A program made the position numbers and the translations under genes. Shown here piece by piece: positions 23,551-32,520 of a DNA stretch of 64,000 nt (the stretch's first letter is position 1; the number at the start of each line of letters is the position of its first letter). The stretch lies in contig NZ_CP114904.1 in assembly GCF_027497215.1 (NCBI RefSeq), positions 2,061,001-2,125,000 of the forward strand. The letters are read 5' to 3'. The DNA is from Micromonospora sp. WMMD812 (lineage in GTDB: Bacteria > Actinomycetota > Actinomycetes > Mycobacteriales > Micromonosporaceae). A model generated the notes under the pieces. The model saw nothing but the letters and a program-made list of their open reading frames with translations, had not been told where the DNA came from and made no database searches.

Positions 23551-24729
23551 ATGGAGAGTAGCGGGGATGAGCTGCTGCGGAGACCCGAACAGCCGCAGCG
23601 GGCAACATTCCTGGAACTGTTCTTCGACTTGGCATTCGTCTTCGCGCTCAGCCAACTCTCGCACGCGCTGATCCAGAATCTGGCCTGGAGCGGCGCCTTC
23701 CAGGCCCTGGTGCTGCTGCTGGCCGTATGGCGGATCTGGATCGCCACGGCGTGGATAACCGACAGGTTTGACCCGCAGCGACCGGTGATACAGCTGCTGG
23801 TCATCGCATCCTTGGTCGGCAGCCTCGTGGTGGCCGTCGCGCTGCCCGACGCGTTCGGCGAGCAAGGCCTGGTCTTCGCTGGCGCGTACCTCGCCGTCAA
23901 CATGGGCCGCGGGCTCGTCCTCGTGATCGCCCTGCGTCACCGCGAACTGAAGCGCACCGCCGGGCGGGCGCTGTTCTGGTACGGCTTGTCCGCCGTGCCG
24001 TGGATCGCGGGGGCGCTCTCGCACGGGACGACGCGTGGGGCGCTGTGGATGCTCGCGATCGCCCTCGACTACGCCGCATACGCGCTCCACTTTCCCGCGC
24101 CAGGGCTGGGCCGCACACCCAAGTGGGCGTTGCCGACCGTGGCCGAGCACCTGGCCGAGCGCTACCAGCAGATCTTCATCATCGCGCTCGGCGAGTTGAT
24201 CCTGGTCACCGGACTGACGCTTCGCGGCACCGGCTTCACGCCCGATACCAGCGCGGCATTCGTGGTGGCGATCGCCACCACCACGCTGCTCTGGCGGATC
24301 TACATCCACCGCGCCGGGGCACTGACGGCCGAAGCCATCGCAGCGGCCCGTGAACCAGCCCACCTCGCCGCGTCCACGATAAGGGCCCACCTGGTCATGG
24401 TGGCCGGCGTCGTCCTCACCGCCATCAGCACCGAAATCGTCATCGAACATCCACTCGGACGCACGCCTCCGGCCTGGATCGCCGTCATCCTCGGCGGACC
24501 CGCGCTGTTCCTGGTCGGACGGGCCGGCTTCGAACACGCGGTCTTCGCCCGCGTGTCCCGGGATCGGCCGATCGGGGTGCTCGTGCTGGCAGCCCTGGCA
24601 CCCGCGATGCTCCACGCGCCGCCAATCATGGTCGCCATCGCCGCCACCGCAGTCCTCGCCGGGATCGCCATCGCCGACACGGCCCGCGCCCACAGACGTC
24701 CACCCGAACTGCCGTCACCACCCGGCTAG
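23551..24729 (+). CDS. LtrA family membrane protein (copy 3)
   Basis: A 392-residue polytopic membrane protein. The N-terminal motif is ATFLELFFDLAFVFALSQLS; AERYQQIFIIALGELILVTG, ATTTLLWRIYIHRAG and LGRTPPAWIAVILGGPALFL follow in family order. ATG 23551 is used because the preceding CAGAACGGGCGAGC matches the sequence directly before the ATG of copy 1. It is closer to copy 1 than to copy 2 in the region after the third hydrophobic segment, where it lacks the copy-2 insertion. Copies 2 and 3 lie in tandem and share the downstream repeat, pointing to duplication of a gene-plus-repeat unit. Confidence 0.88.
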   Translation: MESSGDELLRRPEQPQRATFLELFFDLAFVFALSQLSHALIQNLAWSGAFQALVLLLAVWRIWIATAWITDRFDPQRPVIQLLVIASLVGSLVVAVALPDAFGEQGLVFAGAYLAVNMGRGLVLVIALRHRELKRTAGRALFWYGLSAVPWIAGALSHGTTRGALWMLAIALDYAAYALHFPAPGLGRTPKWALPTVAEHLAERYQQIFIIALGELILVTGLTLRGTGFTPDTSAAFVVAIATTTLLWRIYIHRAGALTAEAIAAAREPAHLAASTIRAHLVMVAGVVLTAISTEIVIEHPLGRTPPAWIAVILGGPALFLVGRAGFEHAVFARVSRDRPIGVLVLAALAPAMLHAPPIMVAIAATAVLAGIAIADTARAHRRPPELPSPPG

Positions 24730-24788
24730 CCGGAAAGTGTCAGCCGCGTCTTGAGACTGTTCCGTCATGCAGGTCCTGAGACTCGACA
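24726..24788 (+). repeat. IS-like repeat (copy C)
   Basis: A third copy of the ~62-bp block overlaps the stop of LtrA copy 3, with the same CTAGCCGGAAAGTGTCA opening as copy B and a degenerate first unit. No inverted partner is seen to its right; the next ~100 bp contain only short direct repeats (AGAGAATCC-type). Confidence 0.7.
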
Positions 24789-24890
24789 GAGAATCCAGGC
24801 AGAGAATCCGGGCAGATGTGATACGACAAGAGATCCGCGACACTCGTCCGCCAACTGAGATGCGACAAATCCGCTTCGCTCTGCGGGTCC

Positions 24891-25385
24891 TCAGCGCTGC
24901 GGCCGGTTCGAAGGATGCACGCGCGCATCGGCGATCTGCTGCAGTTCGTCGAGCGTCAGCAGGTAATCGAACCGATCGAATCCGCGCTTGCGGCTGTCCA
25001 TGATGCGGCGATACTCGGCCAGCATCCGCATGTAGGTGTCAAGCATTCGCGCGTGGGAGTTGCCGCGGTCGTTCCGCTCTACCTGCGGCTTGAGCTCCGA
25101 CCAGCGATCGTCCTGCATCTGGTACTCGACGTACGTCGCCATGTGGCTTTCTAGCGCGTCGTTGTGGTCGAAGCCCCGGAACTCGAGCTGGAAGGCCAGC
25201 TTCTCGTCCACAGGCGTGCCGTCCTCCTTGAGGTGATCGATGCTGAAGGTGATGATCCGGAACATCTCGAGGATGTCGGACACCCGGCCGCAGTCGCGCT
25301 TCGACAGCTCGGTCCTGAGGCCTGCGACCTCGAGCCAGTACTCACCTGCGAACCCCTCTTCGAGGATCTTCGCGCGCTTCAGCTG
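24891..25385 (-). pseudogene. YfbU-family gene, 5'-truncated
   Basis: The frame encodes a good C-terminal two-thirds of a YfbU-domain protein. It shows KRAKILEEGFAGEYW, LRTELSKRDCGRVSDILEMF, RIITFSIDHL and FRGFDHNDALESHMATYVEY. ERNDRGNSHARMLDTYMRML follows, then a LTLDELQQIADARVHPSN end. The normal N-terminal region (ribbon-helix-helix-like plus start of YfbU) is missing. Conservation stops at about 25385, where sequence from another gene on the opposite strand begins. The frame stays open to 25460 but that extension looks non-homologous. YfbU function is unknown. Confidence 0.65.
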
Positions 25386-25386
25386 G

Positions 25387-25530
25387 ACGACGCTCGTGGT
25401 CAACTTCCTGCAATTCGTGGGCGCCGGATGGCACACCACCGCTGACGCGCTACTCGCCAACGCGTCCGCCGCGATGGCCCGAGAGCACCAGGACGCCGCC
25501 CGCGAGTACCTACAGACCCTCGTCGCCTGA
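25387..25530 (+). pseudogene. 3' fragment of an unidentified gene
   Basis: A short plus-strand coding-like stretch ends TGA at 25528. Its product has a VGAGWHTTADALLANASAAM segment followed by an Ala/Glu-rich helix ending REYLQTLVA, resembling a real C-terminus. It begins where the YfbU homology (opposite strand) ends, so both genes appear to have lost their 5' parts at one deletion or inversion junction. Family not recognised. Confidence 0.35.
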
Positions 25531-25587
25531 CGCGCGATCCAGCGTCAAGCCCACCTTGACAGAAGAACCGACAACATTGGGGATCCG

Positions 25588-25812
25588 ATGAGTATCGATG
25601 TACCGGCAGCACCGGGCGCGTTACTGACCACAGAGGAGCTTGCCCGGCTCGTGAAGGTCGACCCGTCCACCGTCCGGCGGTGGCGCACCGCCGACCCCGT
25701 CCAGGGGCCGGCGTTCATCCGGCTGTCCGCCCGGGTCGTCAAGTACGACCCGGAGGACGTTCGGGCGTGGCTGGAGCGGCACCGCACCGATCCGGAGGAC
25801 TCGGCTCGGTGA
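25588..25812 (+). CDS. Excisionase-like helix-turn-helix protein
   Basis: A 74-residue DNA-binding protein with the MerR/AlpA-like winged HTH of excisionases: LLTTEELARLVKVDPSTVRR, then a short wing and YDPEDVRAWLERH. GGGGATCCG before the ATG gives a ribosome site. It overlaps the integrase start by 4 bp (GTGA), the usual xis-int layout of actinobacterial integrative elements. It would set the direction of recombination at the att sites. A TTGACA sequence about 30 bp upstream could belong to its promoter, but no clear -10 follows. Confidence 0.8.
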   Translation: MSIDVPAAPGALLTTEELARLVKVDPSTVRRWRTADPVQGPAFIRLSARVVKYDPEDVRAWLERHRTDPEDSAR

Positions 25813-27011
25813 TCACTCCCCTGCTCCCGATCGGCGTGGCCGTCTCGACGGACGTCGAGCACCGTCCCGGCCGGCCGAACCCGTACCGTGCCCGGGTCCG
25901 GTGGGTCGACCCGGCGTCGGGCCGACGCCGCTCCAAGTCGCAGGCGTTCGCGGACGTCGAGCAGGCGCAAGCCTGGCTCGGCACCATGCAGCGCGCGGCG
26001 AGGGGCGGCGTCGACCCCGACGCGGCGTCGATGCGCCTGGCGGAGTACGGCGAGAGCGTGATGCGCCTGGCGCTGCGCGGCCTGGAGGGCAAGACGCTCG
26101 ACCCGTACCTGGCGGGGTGGCGCAAGAGGGTCGTGCCGACGCTCGGCCACCTGCCGGTCCGAATGATCACGAACGGTGCGGTGGACCGGGCGGCGCACGG
26201 CTGGATCGCCGAGGGCTGCGGACGGTCGACGGTGAAGAACAGCCTCGCCGTGCTGGTCCGGGTCCTGGAGCAGGCGGTGCGAGATGGTGTGATCGACCGC
26301 AACCCGGCACGGCTGACCGGCTGGCAGCGGGAGTATCAGCGGGCCGAGGACGAGTTGGACAACCCGCGTTCCCTGGCGCTGCCGGACTGGACCGCGCTGA
26401 CCACCCTGGCGGCGGCGTTCGTGGAGCGCTCGCACGGTCGCTACCCCGGCTGGGGTGAGGTGGTGATGTTCGCGGCCGGCACGGCGGCCCGGATCGGCGA
26501 GGTGTCCGGCGCGCGCAAGGGCGACATCGACCGGGACACCTGGCTGTGGACCGTGCGCCGGCAGACCACCACCGCCCCCGGCGGCCTGGTCGACAAGGGC
26601 ACCAAGGGCAAGCGAGCACGGCAGGTGCCCATCATCGAGGAGTTGCGGCCGATGGTGGCCGCGAAGCTCGACCGGGCGGCCGACGATGACGCACGGCTGT
26701 TCGTCGGTCCTCGTGGCGGTCGGATCAGCACGGCGGTGCTGCGGGACGCGACGCACTGGGATGAGGTGGTCAGCTCGCTGGGCTTTGAGTACCTGCGGCG
26801 GCACGACCTGCGGCACACCGGGTTGACCTGGATGGCGGATGCCGGTGTGCCGGTGCACGTTCTGCGGAAGATCGCCGGTCACGGCTCGCTGATGACGACT
26901 CAGCGGTATCTGCATCCGGATCGGAAGTCGATCCGGGCGGCCGGTGAGGCGTTGTCCTTGCATCTCACCGGCCTGAGGTCCCCAAATGGTCCCCAGCGGG
27001 GCATCGCATGA
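25809..27011 (+). CDS. Tyrosine recombinase (integrase) of a tRNA-Pro integrated element
   Basis: A 400-residue site-specific integrase. The N-terminal ~55 residues form an AP2-like arm-binding region (RARVRWVDPASGRRRSKSQA) and the core-binding domain spans ~75-165. The catalytic domain carries Arg in GTAARIGEVSGA, Lys in DKGTKGKRARQVPI, HDLRHTG, the HGS box and a C-terminal QRYLHPD with the nucleophilic Tyr. All catalytic residues are present. The gene points at the 3' end of tRNA-Pro, 26 bp away, so that tRNA is almost certainly its attachment site. pSAM2 of Streptomyces also uses a tRNA-Pro. No replication or transfer genes remain beside it. Confidence 0.9.
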   Translation: MITPLLPIGVAVSTDVEHRPGRPNPYRARVRWVDPASGRRRSKSQAFADVEQAQAWLGTMQRAARGGVDPDAASMRLAEYGESVMRLALRGLEGKTLDPYLAGWRKRVVPTLGHLPVRMITNGAVDRAAHGWIAEGCGRSTVKNSLAVLVRVLEQAVRDGVIDRNPARLTGWQREYQRAEDELDNPRSLALPDWTALTTLAAAFVERSHGRYPGWGEVVMFAAGTAARIGEVSGARKGDIDRDTWLWTVRRQTTTAPGGLVDKGTKGKRARQVPIIEELRPMVAAKLDRAADDDARLFVGPRGGRISTAVLRDATHWDEVVSSLGFEYLRRHDLRHTGLTWMADAGVPVHVLRKIAGHGSLMTTQRYLHPDRKSIRAAGEALSLHLTGLRSPNGPQRGIA

Positions 27012-27037
27012 TCGCGAGAAATGCCCCTCTACCTGCG

Positions 27038-27111
<74 letters not shown>

Positions 27112-27335
27112 TTGCTCCCGCGTGTTCTTCCCCGCGACAGCCGGTACAGCTTAGCGCAGCATCGTCCCCTCGTCCGCACAGGCCCCACCGGCATCGCATC
27201 GCGCCGGCCGCCTGTCGCCCGCCAGTCAGCGCCGCAGGTCCGGCCGCGGTGCCACCCCAGGGCAGCCGGCACCGAGCGGCTCACCGCACCACCTCTACAG
27301 CACTACGAGGATGGGTGAGAGGGGTGGGGAAACTA

Positions 27336-27374
27336 CACGGGCCGGGCCGGGAGCAAGCCCCGACCCGGCCCGTG
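27336..27374 (-). terminator. Terminator after der
   Basis: A long GC-rich hairpin (arms CACGGGCCGGG... and ...CCCGGCCCGTG) lies 14 bp downstream of the der stop in the direction of transcription. No U-tract follows, as is common in actinobacteria. It is placed to end the cmk-der transcript. Confidence 0.7.
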
Positions 27375-27387
27375 ACCGAACGTCGAT

Positions 27388-28791
27388 CTAGCCGTGCGCC
27401 TTGCCCCGACCGCCGGGGCCGATCTTCTTGCGCGGGCGTACCGAGATCTCGATCGGGCTGCCCTCGTAGCCGAACTCCTCGCGCAGCTTGCGCTCGACGA
27501 AGCGCTGGTAGCCGGCGTCGATCGGGCCGGTGGTGAACAGCACGAAGCGCGGCGGCGCCACCCCGGCCTGGGTGGCGAACAGGATCCGCGGCGCCCGGCC
27601 GCCCCGCACCGGGTGCGGCGTGGCCTGCACCAGCGCGGTCAGCCACTGGTTGAGCTGCGCCGTCGGCACCCGGGTCTCCCAGCTGGCGAGCGCCTTGCGC
27701 AGCGCCGGCGCGAGCTTGTCGACCGCCCGGCCGGTCATCGCCGACAGGTTCAGCCGGATCGCCCAGGGGATGCGGCGCAGCTCCCGGTCGATCTCCTTGT
27801 CCAGGTAGTACCGGCGGTCGCCGTCGACCAGGTCCCACTTGTTGAACGCGATGACCAGGGCCCGGCCGGCCTCGGTGACCATGGACAGGATCCGCTGGTC
27901 CTGCTCACTGATCGGCTCGCTGGCGTCGAGCAGCACCACCGCCACCTCGGCGGCCTCGATCGCCGAGGCGGTCCGCAGGCTGGCGTAGTACTCGGTGCCG
28001 CTGGCCTTGCCGACCCGCTTGCGCAACCCGGCGGTGTCGACCAGGTGCCAGGTCTCCCCACCGATCTCCACGAGGCTGTCGACCGGGTCGACGGTGGTGC
28101 CGGCGACCGAGTCGACGACCGCCCGCTGCTCCCCGGAGAACCGGTTGAGCAGGCTGGACTTGCCCACGTTCGGCCGGCCCACCAGCGCCACCCGGCGCGG
28201 CCCGCGCGGACGGTTCTCGACGATGGCCGGGGCCTCCGGCAGCGCGTCCATGATCGCGTCGAGCAGTTCGCCTGAGCCCCGGCCGTGCAGCGCGGAGACG
28301 GGGTGCGGCTCGCCCAGGCCGAGCGACCAGAGCGAGGTCGCCTCCATCTCGATCGTGGCGTTGTCGGCCTTGTTGGCGACCAGGATCACCGGTTTGGCGC
28401 TGCGCCGCAGCATCTTCACCGCGGCCTCGTCCACATCGGTCGAACCGACCATGGCGTCGACCACGAAGAGCACCACGTCGGCCGTGGTCACCGCCGTCTC
28501 CGCCTGCAGGGCGATGGCCGCGGCCCGGTCCTTCGCGTCCGGCTCCCAGCCGCCGGTGTCGACCACCGTGAAGGCGCGGCCGGACCACTGCGCGTCGTAC
28601 GGGACGCGGTCGCGGGTGACCCCGGGAATGTCCTCGACGACCGCCTGCCGGCGGCCGATGATGCGGTTGACCAGCGTCGACTTGCCCACGTTGGGTCTGC
28701 CGACCACGGCCACCACCGGCTGGGGGCCGGTCGGCTCGGTCTCGTCGACCTCCGGTTCCCGCAGCTCGACCCATCCACTTCCGTCGGTCAT
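27388..28791 (-). CDS. der: Ribosome-assembly GTPase Der (EngA)
   Basis: A 467-residue double-GTPase acting in 50S ribosomal subunit maturation. There are two G domains in tandem. The first has [13 protein letters not shown] near residue 32, DTGGWE and NKADN; the second has [13 protein letters not shown] near 205, DTAGLRKR and NKWDL. A C-terminal KH-like domain ends in a basic [16 protein letters not shown] tail. Length is normal for actinobacteria, with an acidic N-terminal lead-in of ~25 residues. It starts ATG 28791, overlapping the cmk stop by 4 bp, so the two are translationally coupled. A strong hairpin follows the stop. Confidence 0.97.
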   Translation of the reverse strand: MTDGSGWVELREPEVDETEPTGPQPVVAVVGRPNVGKSTLVNRIIGRRQAVVEDIPGVTRDRVPYDAQWSGRAFTVVDTGGWEPDAKDRAAAIALQAETAVTTADVVLFVVDAMVGSTDVDEAAVKMLRRSAKPVILVANKADNATIEMEATSLWSLGLGEPHPVSALHGRGSGELLDAIMDALPEAPAIVENRPRGPRRVALVGRPNVGKSSLLNRFSGEQRAVVDSVAGTTVDPVDSLVEIGGETWHLVDTAGLRKRVGKASGTEYYASLRTASAIEAAEVAVVLLDASEPISEQDQRILSMVTEAGRALVIAFNKWDLVDGDRRYYLDKEIDRELRRIPWAIRLNLSAMTGRAVDKLAPALRKALASWETRVPTAQLNQWLTALVQATPHPVRGGRAPRILFATQAGVAPPRFVLFTTGPIDAGYQRFVERKLREEFGYEGSPIEISVRPRKKIGPGGRGKAHG

Positions 28792-29468
28792 GCCACTCCC
28801 CGCTCGGTGAGCAGGTCACGCAGCCGCTGGACGACCTCGTCGATGCCCAGCTCGGTGGTGTCGAGCACGACGGCGTCCGGGGCCTGCTGCAACGGCGAGG
28901 TCTTGCGGGTCGAGTCGAGCCGGTCCCGGCGAGCCAGGTCGGCGGCGGTCGCCGCCGCGTCGGTGGCGTCCTCGGCGCTGCGCCGGGCCGCCCGGGCCGA
29001 CTCGGAGGCGGTCAGGTACACCTTTAGGTCGGCGTCCGGCGCCACCACGGCGCCGATGTCCCGGCCCTCGACCACGATCCGGCCGGCATTGGTGATCATC
29101 TCCTGCTGGCGGGCGACCAGCAGCGCCCGCACCGCCGGCACGGCGGACACGGCGGACACGGCACCCGTCACCTCCGGCCCACGGATCTCGGCGTCCACGC
29201 TCACCCCGTCGGCGGTCACGGCGTACCCCTGCGGTTCGGTGCCGATGCGCAGGTCCACCTCCCCGGCGACCTTGGCCACCGCCTCGGCGTCGGTGAGGTC
29301 GACGCCGGAGCGCAGCACCGCCCAGGTGATCGCCCGGTACATCGCCCCGGTGTCCAGGTAGCGGGCACCGATGCCGGCGGCGAGCCGCCGGGAGACGGTG
29401 GACTTCCCCGAACCGGACGGCCCGTCCACAGCGACCACGCACCGTCCGGCCCGCACGTTTTCCTCCAC
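28788..29468 (-). CDS. cmk: Cytidylate kinase (CMP/dCMP kinase)
   Basis: A 226-residue kinase that phosphorylates CMP and dCMP with ATP in pyrimidine nucleotide supply. The P-loop is [17 protein letters not shown] near residue 13. The substrate region contains [15 protein letters not shown] appears as [11 protein letters not shown], and [15 protein letters not shown] is followed by a lid with [12 protein letters not shown] 29468 is preferred over ATG 29540 because GAGGAGG lies 6 bp upstream and family similarity begins right after it. It precedes der with a 4-bp overlap, the conserved cmk-der pair. Confidence 0.95.
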   Translation of the reverse strand: MEENVRAGRCVVAVDGPSGSGKSTVSRRLAAGIGARYLDTGAMYRAITWAVLRSGVDLTDAEAVAKVAGEVDLRIGTEPQGYAVTADGVSVDAEIRGPEVTGAVSAVSAVPAVRALLVARQQEMITNAGRIVVEGRDIGAVVAPDADLKVYLTASESARAARRSAEDATDAAATAADLARRDRLDSTRKTSPLQQAPDAVVLDTTELGIDEVVQRLRDLLTERGVA

Positions 29469-29659
29469 CGTCGTCCTCCTCAGCCCGTACCTCACGGATC
29501 GCCGGCCTTCCGGCGCCGTGAGCGGATGTCCCTCGTCCATGATGCCCGCCGTCCCCGTCCGGGACGCGCGCGACGCCGCTGGGCGCGACCCACGCCACCG
29601 CGTGGCCGTCGCCCGGCCGCCATGGAGCCTACCGGCAGCGGTACCCCCGTCCGGCGGGG

Positions 29660-30430
29660 TCAGTCACCCACCGCCTTGAACAGCGCGGCGACCTCGGCGT
29701 TGGTGAGGCGCCGGGTCCGCCCGGAGCGCAGGTCGCCGAGCCGGATCGGCCCGATCGAGGTACGCACCAGCCGGGACACCGGGTGGCCGACCTCGCCCAG
29801 CAGGCGCCGGACGATGTGTTTGCGCCCTTCGTGCAGGGTCAGCTCCACCTGGGCGGTCCGCCCCAGGGTGTCCACCACCCGGAACGCGTCGACCTTCGCC
29901 GGGCCGTCCTCCAGCTCGACTCCTGCCATCAGCTTTTTGCCGAGGTTGCGCGGGATCGGCCCGGACACCTCGCAGAGGTACGTCTTCTGCACCCCGAAGG
30001 AGGGGTGCATCAGCCGGTGCGCCAGGGTGCCGTCGTTGGTGAGCAGCAGCAGGCCCTCGCTGTCCGCGTCGAGCCGCCCGACGTGGTAGACACGCTGCTC
30101 GACGCGGTTGCCGAGGAAGTCGGCCAGGGCGGTGCGGCCCTTCTCGTCGGCCATGGTCGAGACCACACCGCGCGGCTTGTTCATCGCCAGGTACACCAGG
30201 CGGGTGTCGGCCTGGAGCCGCTCACCGTCGACGTGGATCACGGCGGTGGTCGGGTCGACCTTGTCGCCGAGCTGCGCCACCCGCCCGTTCACGGTGACCC
30301 GGCGCCGGAAGATCAGGTCCTCGCAGGCGCGCCGGGAGCCGACGCCGGCGGCGGCGAGCACCTTCTGGAGGCGCTCGGCGCCCTCGATGGCGGGGGCGTC
30401 GGATCGGGGGGTGCGGTCATCGCGTCGCAT
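29660..30430 (-). CDS. rluB: 23S rRNA pseudouridine synthase, RluB/RsuA family
   Basis: A 256-residue RNA-modifying enzyme. The N-terminal S4 domain (RLQKVLAAAGVGSRRACEDL) is followed by the catalytic domain with HVGRLDADSEGLLLLTNDG; the Asp in GRLD is the catalytic residue. A C-terminal KHIVRRLLGEVGHPVSRLVR motif and IGPIRLGDLRSGRTRRLT complete the family pattern. It overlaps scpB by 14 bp. RluB-type enzymes modify 23S helix 89 near the peptidyl-transferase centre. A 191-bp gap without a gene separates it from cmk. Confidence 0.93.
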   Translation of the reverse strand: MRRDDRTPRSDAPAIEGAERLQKVLAAAGVGSRRACEDLIFRRRVTVNGRVAQLGDKVDPTTAVIHVDGERLQADTRLVYLAMNKPRGVVSTMADEKGRTALADFLGNRVEQRVYHVGRLDADSEGLLLLTNDGTLAHRLMHPSFGVQKTYLCEVSGPIPRNLGKKLMAGVELEDGPAKVDAFRVVDTLGRTAQVELTLHEGRKHIVRRLLGEVGHPVSRLVRTSIGPIRLGDLRSGRTRRLTNAEVAALFKAVGD

Positions 30431-31448
30431 CGGTCAGCTCTTCCACGTCGTCGGGCAGGAACGGCGCGAGCGGCGGCAGCTCGTCAACCGTGTTCAGCCC
30501 CAGCTTCTCCAGGAACAGGGTGGTCGTCCGGTAGAGGAACGCGCCGCTCTCCGGTTCGGTGCCGCACTCCTCGACGAGGCCGCGGGACACCAGGGTACGG
30601 ATCACCCCGTCGCAGTTGACCCCCCGGATCGCGGAGATCCGCGACCGGGTGACCGGCTGCTTGTAGGCGACGACCGCGAGGGTCTCCAGGGCGGCCTGGG
30701 TCAGCCGGACCGACTGCCCGTCCAACACGAACCGTTCCACGTAGGTGGCGTATTCCGGCCGGGTGTAGAGACGCCAGCCACCGGCGGCGCGCCGAAGCTC
30801 GAAGCCGTGCCCGGCGGCGCGGTAGCCGGCCGCGATCTCGTCCAGCATCGCACCGACCCGCTCGGCCGGCTGCTCCAGCACCTGGGCGAGAGTCAGCTCG
30901 CTGACCGGCTCGTCCACCACCAGCAGGATCGCCTCGAGCGCGCCGCGCAGCTCGGCATCGTCGAGCTCCGGCGCGGGCTCCGGCTCCGGCAACCGCCGCC
31001 GCCCCGCCGCCCGGCCCGATGCCGCGGTCCCGGCCTCCCCCGTCTCCGCCGGCTCGGCCAGCAGCCCGCCGTCAGCCGGCGCGAGGTTCGGCGCCTGCGA
31101 GATCTTGGTACCTGGCGGCCCCTCCAGGGGCATTTCCATGCCAAGATCTGCCGACGGGTCGGCCTGATCGGGGTCCGGCTCCGGGTCCTTCGGGATCTGG
31201 TTAGGGTCGGGCGCCCCCGTTCCCAGGTCTGCGGGGGCCTCGGCCCGCGCGGCCTCGGCCTGCTCCGCGATCTCGGTGGTCTCCGGCCCGTCCAGCGGTC
31301 GCTCGGAAACCAGATCCGCGGGGGCCTCGACCGGCTCGGGTTCGGCGTTCTCCACCGGTAGCGGAGTGGGGCGCTGCCACGGCGGGACCCACGAGGCGGC
31401 CTGGTCGGCCAGGGAGTCCCGGCGCTCCTCGTTGCTCATCGCGGTCAC
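30417..31448 (-). CDS. scpB: Condensin subunit ScpB with long acidic N-terminal extension
   Basis: A 343-residue protein, about 150 residues longer than usual ScpB. Residues ~175-343 hold the two winged helices of ScpB: LRGALEAILLVVDEPVSELT, a central TRPEYATYVERFVLDG, then LTQAALETLAVVAYKQPVTR and ISAIRGVNCDGVIRTLVSRG. It bridges ScpA and SMC in the SMC-ScpAB chromosome-condensation complex. The first ~165 residues are Pro/Glu/Asp-rich and disordered. They contain an imperfect internal repeat of the form ADLxxxxPLxGPxxTxI. The ATG overlaps the scpA stop by 4 bp. Confidence 0.95.
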   Translation of the reverse strand: MTAMSNEERRDSLADQAASWVPPWQRPTPLPVENAEPEPVEAPADLVSERPLDGPETTEIAEQAEAARAEAPADLGTGAPDPNQIPKDPEPDPDQADPSADLGMEMPLEGPPGTKISQAPNLAPADGGLLAEPAETGEAGTAASGRAAGRRRLPEPEPAPELDDAELRGALEAILLVVDEPVSELTLAQVLEQPAERVGAMLDEIAAGYRAAGHGFELRRAAGGWRLYTRPEYATYVERFVLDGQSVRLTQAALETLAVVAYKQPVTRSRISAIRGVNCDGVIRTLVSRGLVEECGTEPESGAFLYRTTTLFLEKLGLNTVDELPPLAPFLPDDVEELTDATR

Positions 31449-32497
31449 TCCTCGCTCGTCCCCCCGTCCGGGTTCGCCGGTCGCTCCCCCGCCTTCCCGG
31501 CACCGGCGGCCACGTCGTCCGGCGTCTCGGCGGCCGCGTCAGCGGGCGGGGTTGCCGCCGGGGTGCTCTCCGGCTCAGCCGGGGCGCCGGCGTACTCGTC
31601 GATCTGCAGGTCGGGGCCGCCCTCGGCGGGGCCGGTCCAGCGTACGGTCAGCTCCTCCAGGGCCTGCTCCTGGACGAAGGCCACCAGGCCCTCCCGGTAG
31701 AGCTCCAGCAGCGCCAGGAACCGGGCCACCACCTCGAGGGTGGCCTCGCAGTCGGCGCAGAGCAGCGAGAAGGTCGCGATGCCGGCTCGGCGCAGCCGGT
31801 CGGTGATGATCGTGGCGTGCTCGCGGACGCTGACCCGGACCAGGTGCACGTGGGCGATGGACACCTCGGGCACCGGCTTCGGGGTGAGCGCCCTCAGCGC
31901 GAGCTTAAGCAGCCGCGCCGGGCCGATGCCGAGCACCAGGTCGGGCAGCGCCTCGGCGTACCGGGGCTCCAGGGTGACGGCGCGCGGATAGCGCCGGCCG
32001 CCGACCGCCTCCAGTTCGGCGATGTGCGCGGCGGCCTCCTTGTACGCCTTGTACTGCAGCAGCCGGGCGAAGAGCAGGTCCCGCGCCTCGAGCAGGGCGA
32101 GATCCTCCTCGTCCTCCACCTCGGCGGCGGGCAGCAGCCGGGCCGCCTTCAGGTCGAGCAGGGTGGCGGCGATCAGCAGGAACTCGCTCGCCTCGTCCAG
32201 GTCCCACTGGTCGCCCATCGCCCGGATGTAGGCGATGAACTCGTCGGTTACCCGGTGCAGCGCCACCTCGGTGACGTCCAGCTTGTGCTTGCCGATCAGC
32301 TGGAGCAGCAGGTCGAACGGGCCGGTGAAGTTCGCGAGCCGGACGGTGAAGCCGGTCGTCTCCTCGACGGTGGCCCCGTCGGCGGGCGCCACTCCGTCGA
32401 CCTCGGCGGCCAGCTCGGCGGCGGTCGCGGGATCAGCGGCGCCGTGCGGCGCGAGCGGATCGAGGGACGGTGCGGTCACCGGAAAACCGTAGTCCAC
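31445..32497 (-). CDS. scpA: Condensin kleisin subunit ScpA
   Basis: The kleisin of SMC-ScpAB, 350 residues with the start used. After a ~55-residue acidic lead-in comes the N-terminal kleisin helix region FTVRLANFTGPFDLLLQLIG, then KHKLDVTEVALHRVTDEFIA and FLLIAATLLDLKAARLLP. The C-terminal winged helix shows ATLEVVARFLALLELYREG. The last ~60 residues are Ala/Pro/Glu-rich and disordered. GTG 32497 is the first in-frame start after the parA stop; GTG 32479 is an alternative and neither has a strong ribosome site. It lies 23 bp after the ParA gene and overlaps scpB by 4 bp. Confidence 0.93.
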   Translation of the reverse strand: MDYGFPVTAPSLDPLAPHGAADPATAAELAAEVDGVAPADGATVEETTGFTVRLANFTGPFDLLLQLIGKHKLDVTEVALHRVTDEFIAYIRAMGDQWDLDEASEFLLIAATLLDLKAARLLPAAEVEDEEDLALLEARDLLFARLLQYKAYKEAAAHIAELEAVGGRRYPRAVTLEPRYAEALPDLVLGIGPARLLKLALRALTPKPVPEVSIAHVHLVRVSVREHATIITDRLRRAGIATFSLLCADCEATLEVVARFLALLELYREGLVAFVQEQALEELTVRWTGPAEGGPDLQIDEYAGAPAEPESTPAATPPADAAAETPDDVAAGAGKAGERPANPDGGTSEE

Positions 32498-32520
32498 GAC
32501 CCGGACATCCGGCGTTCGGC

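Noticed and set aside
24961..24980. A TCGAACCGA match to the tRNA-Pro T-arm, considered as the second att site
   Set aside because: It is only about 12 bp long and falls in conserved YfbU coding sequence, so it is better explained by chance.
32506..32508. ATG just upstream of scpA considered as its start
   Set aside because: It is out of frame with the ScpA sequence.
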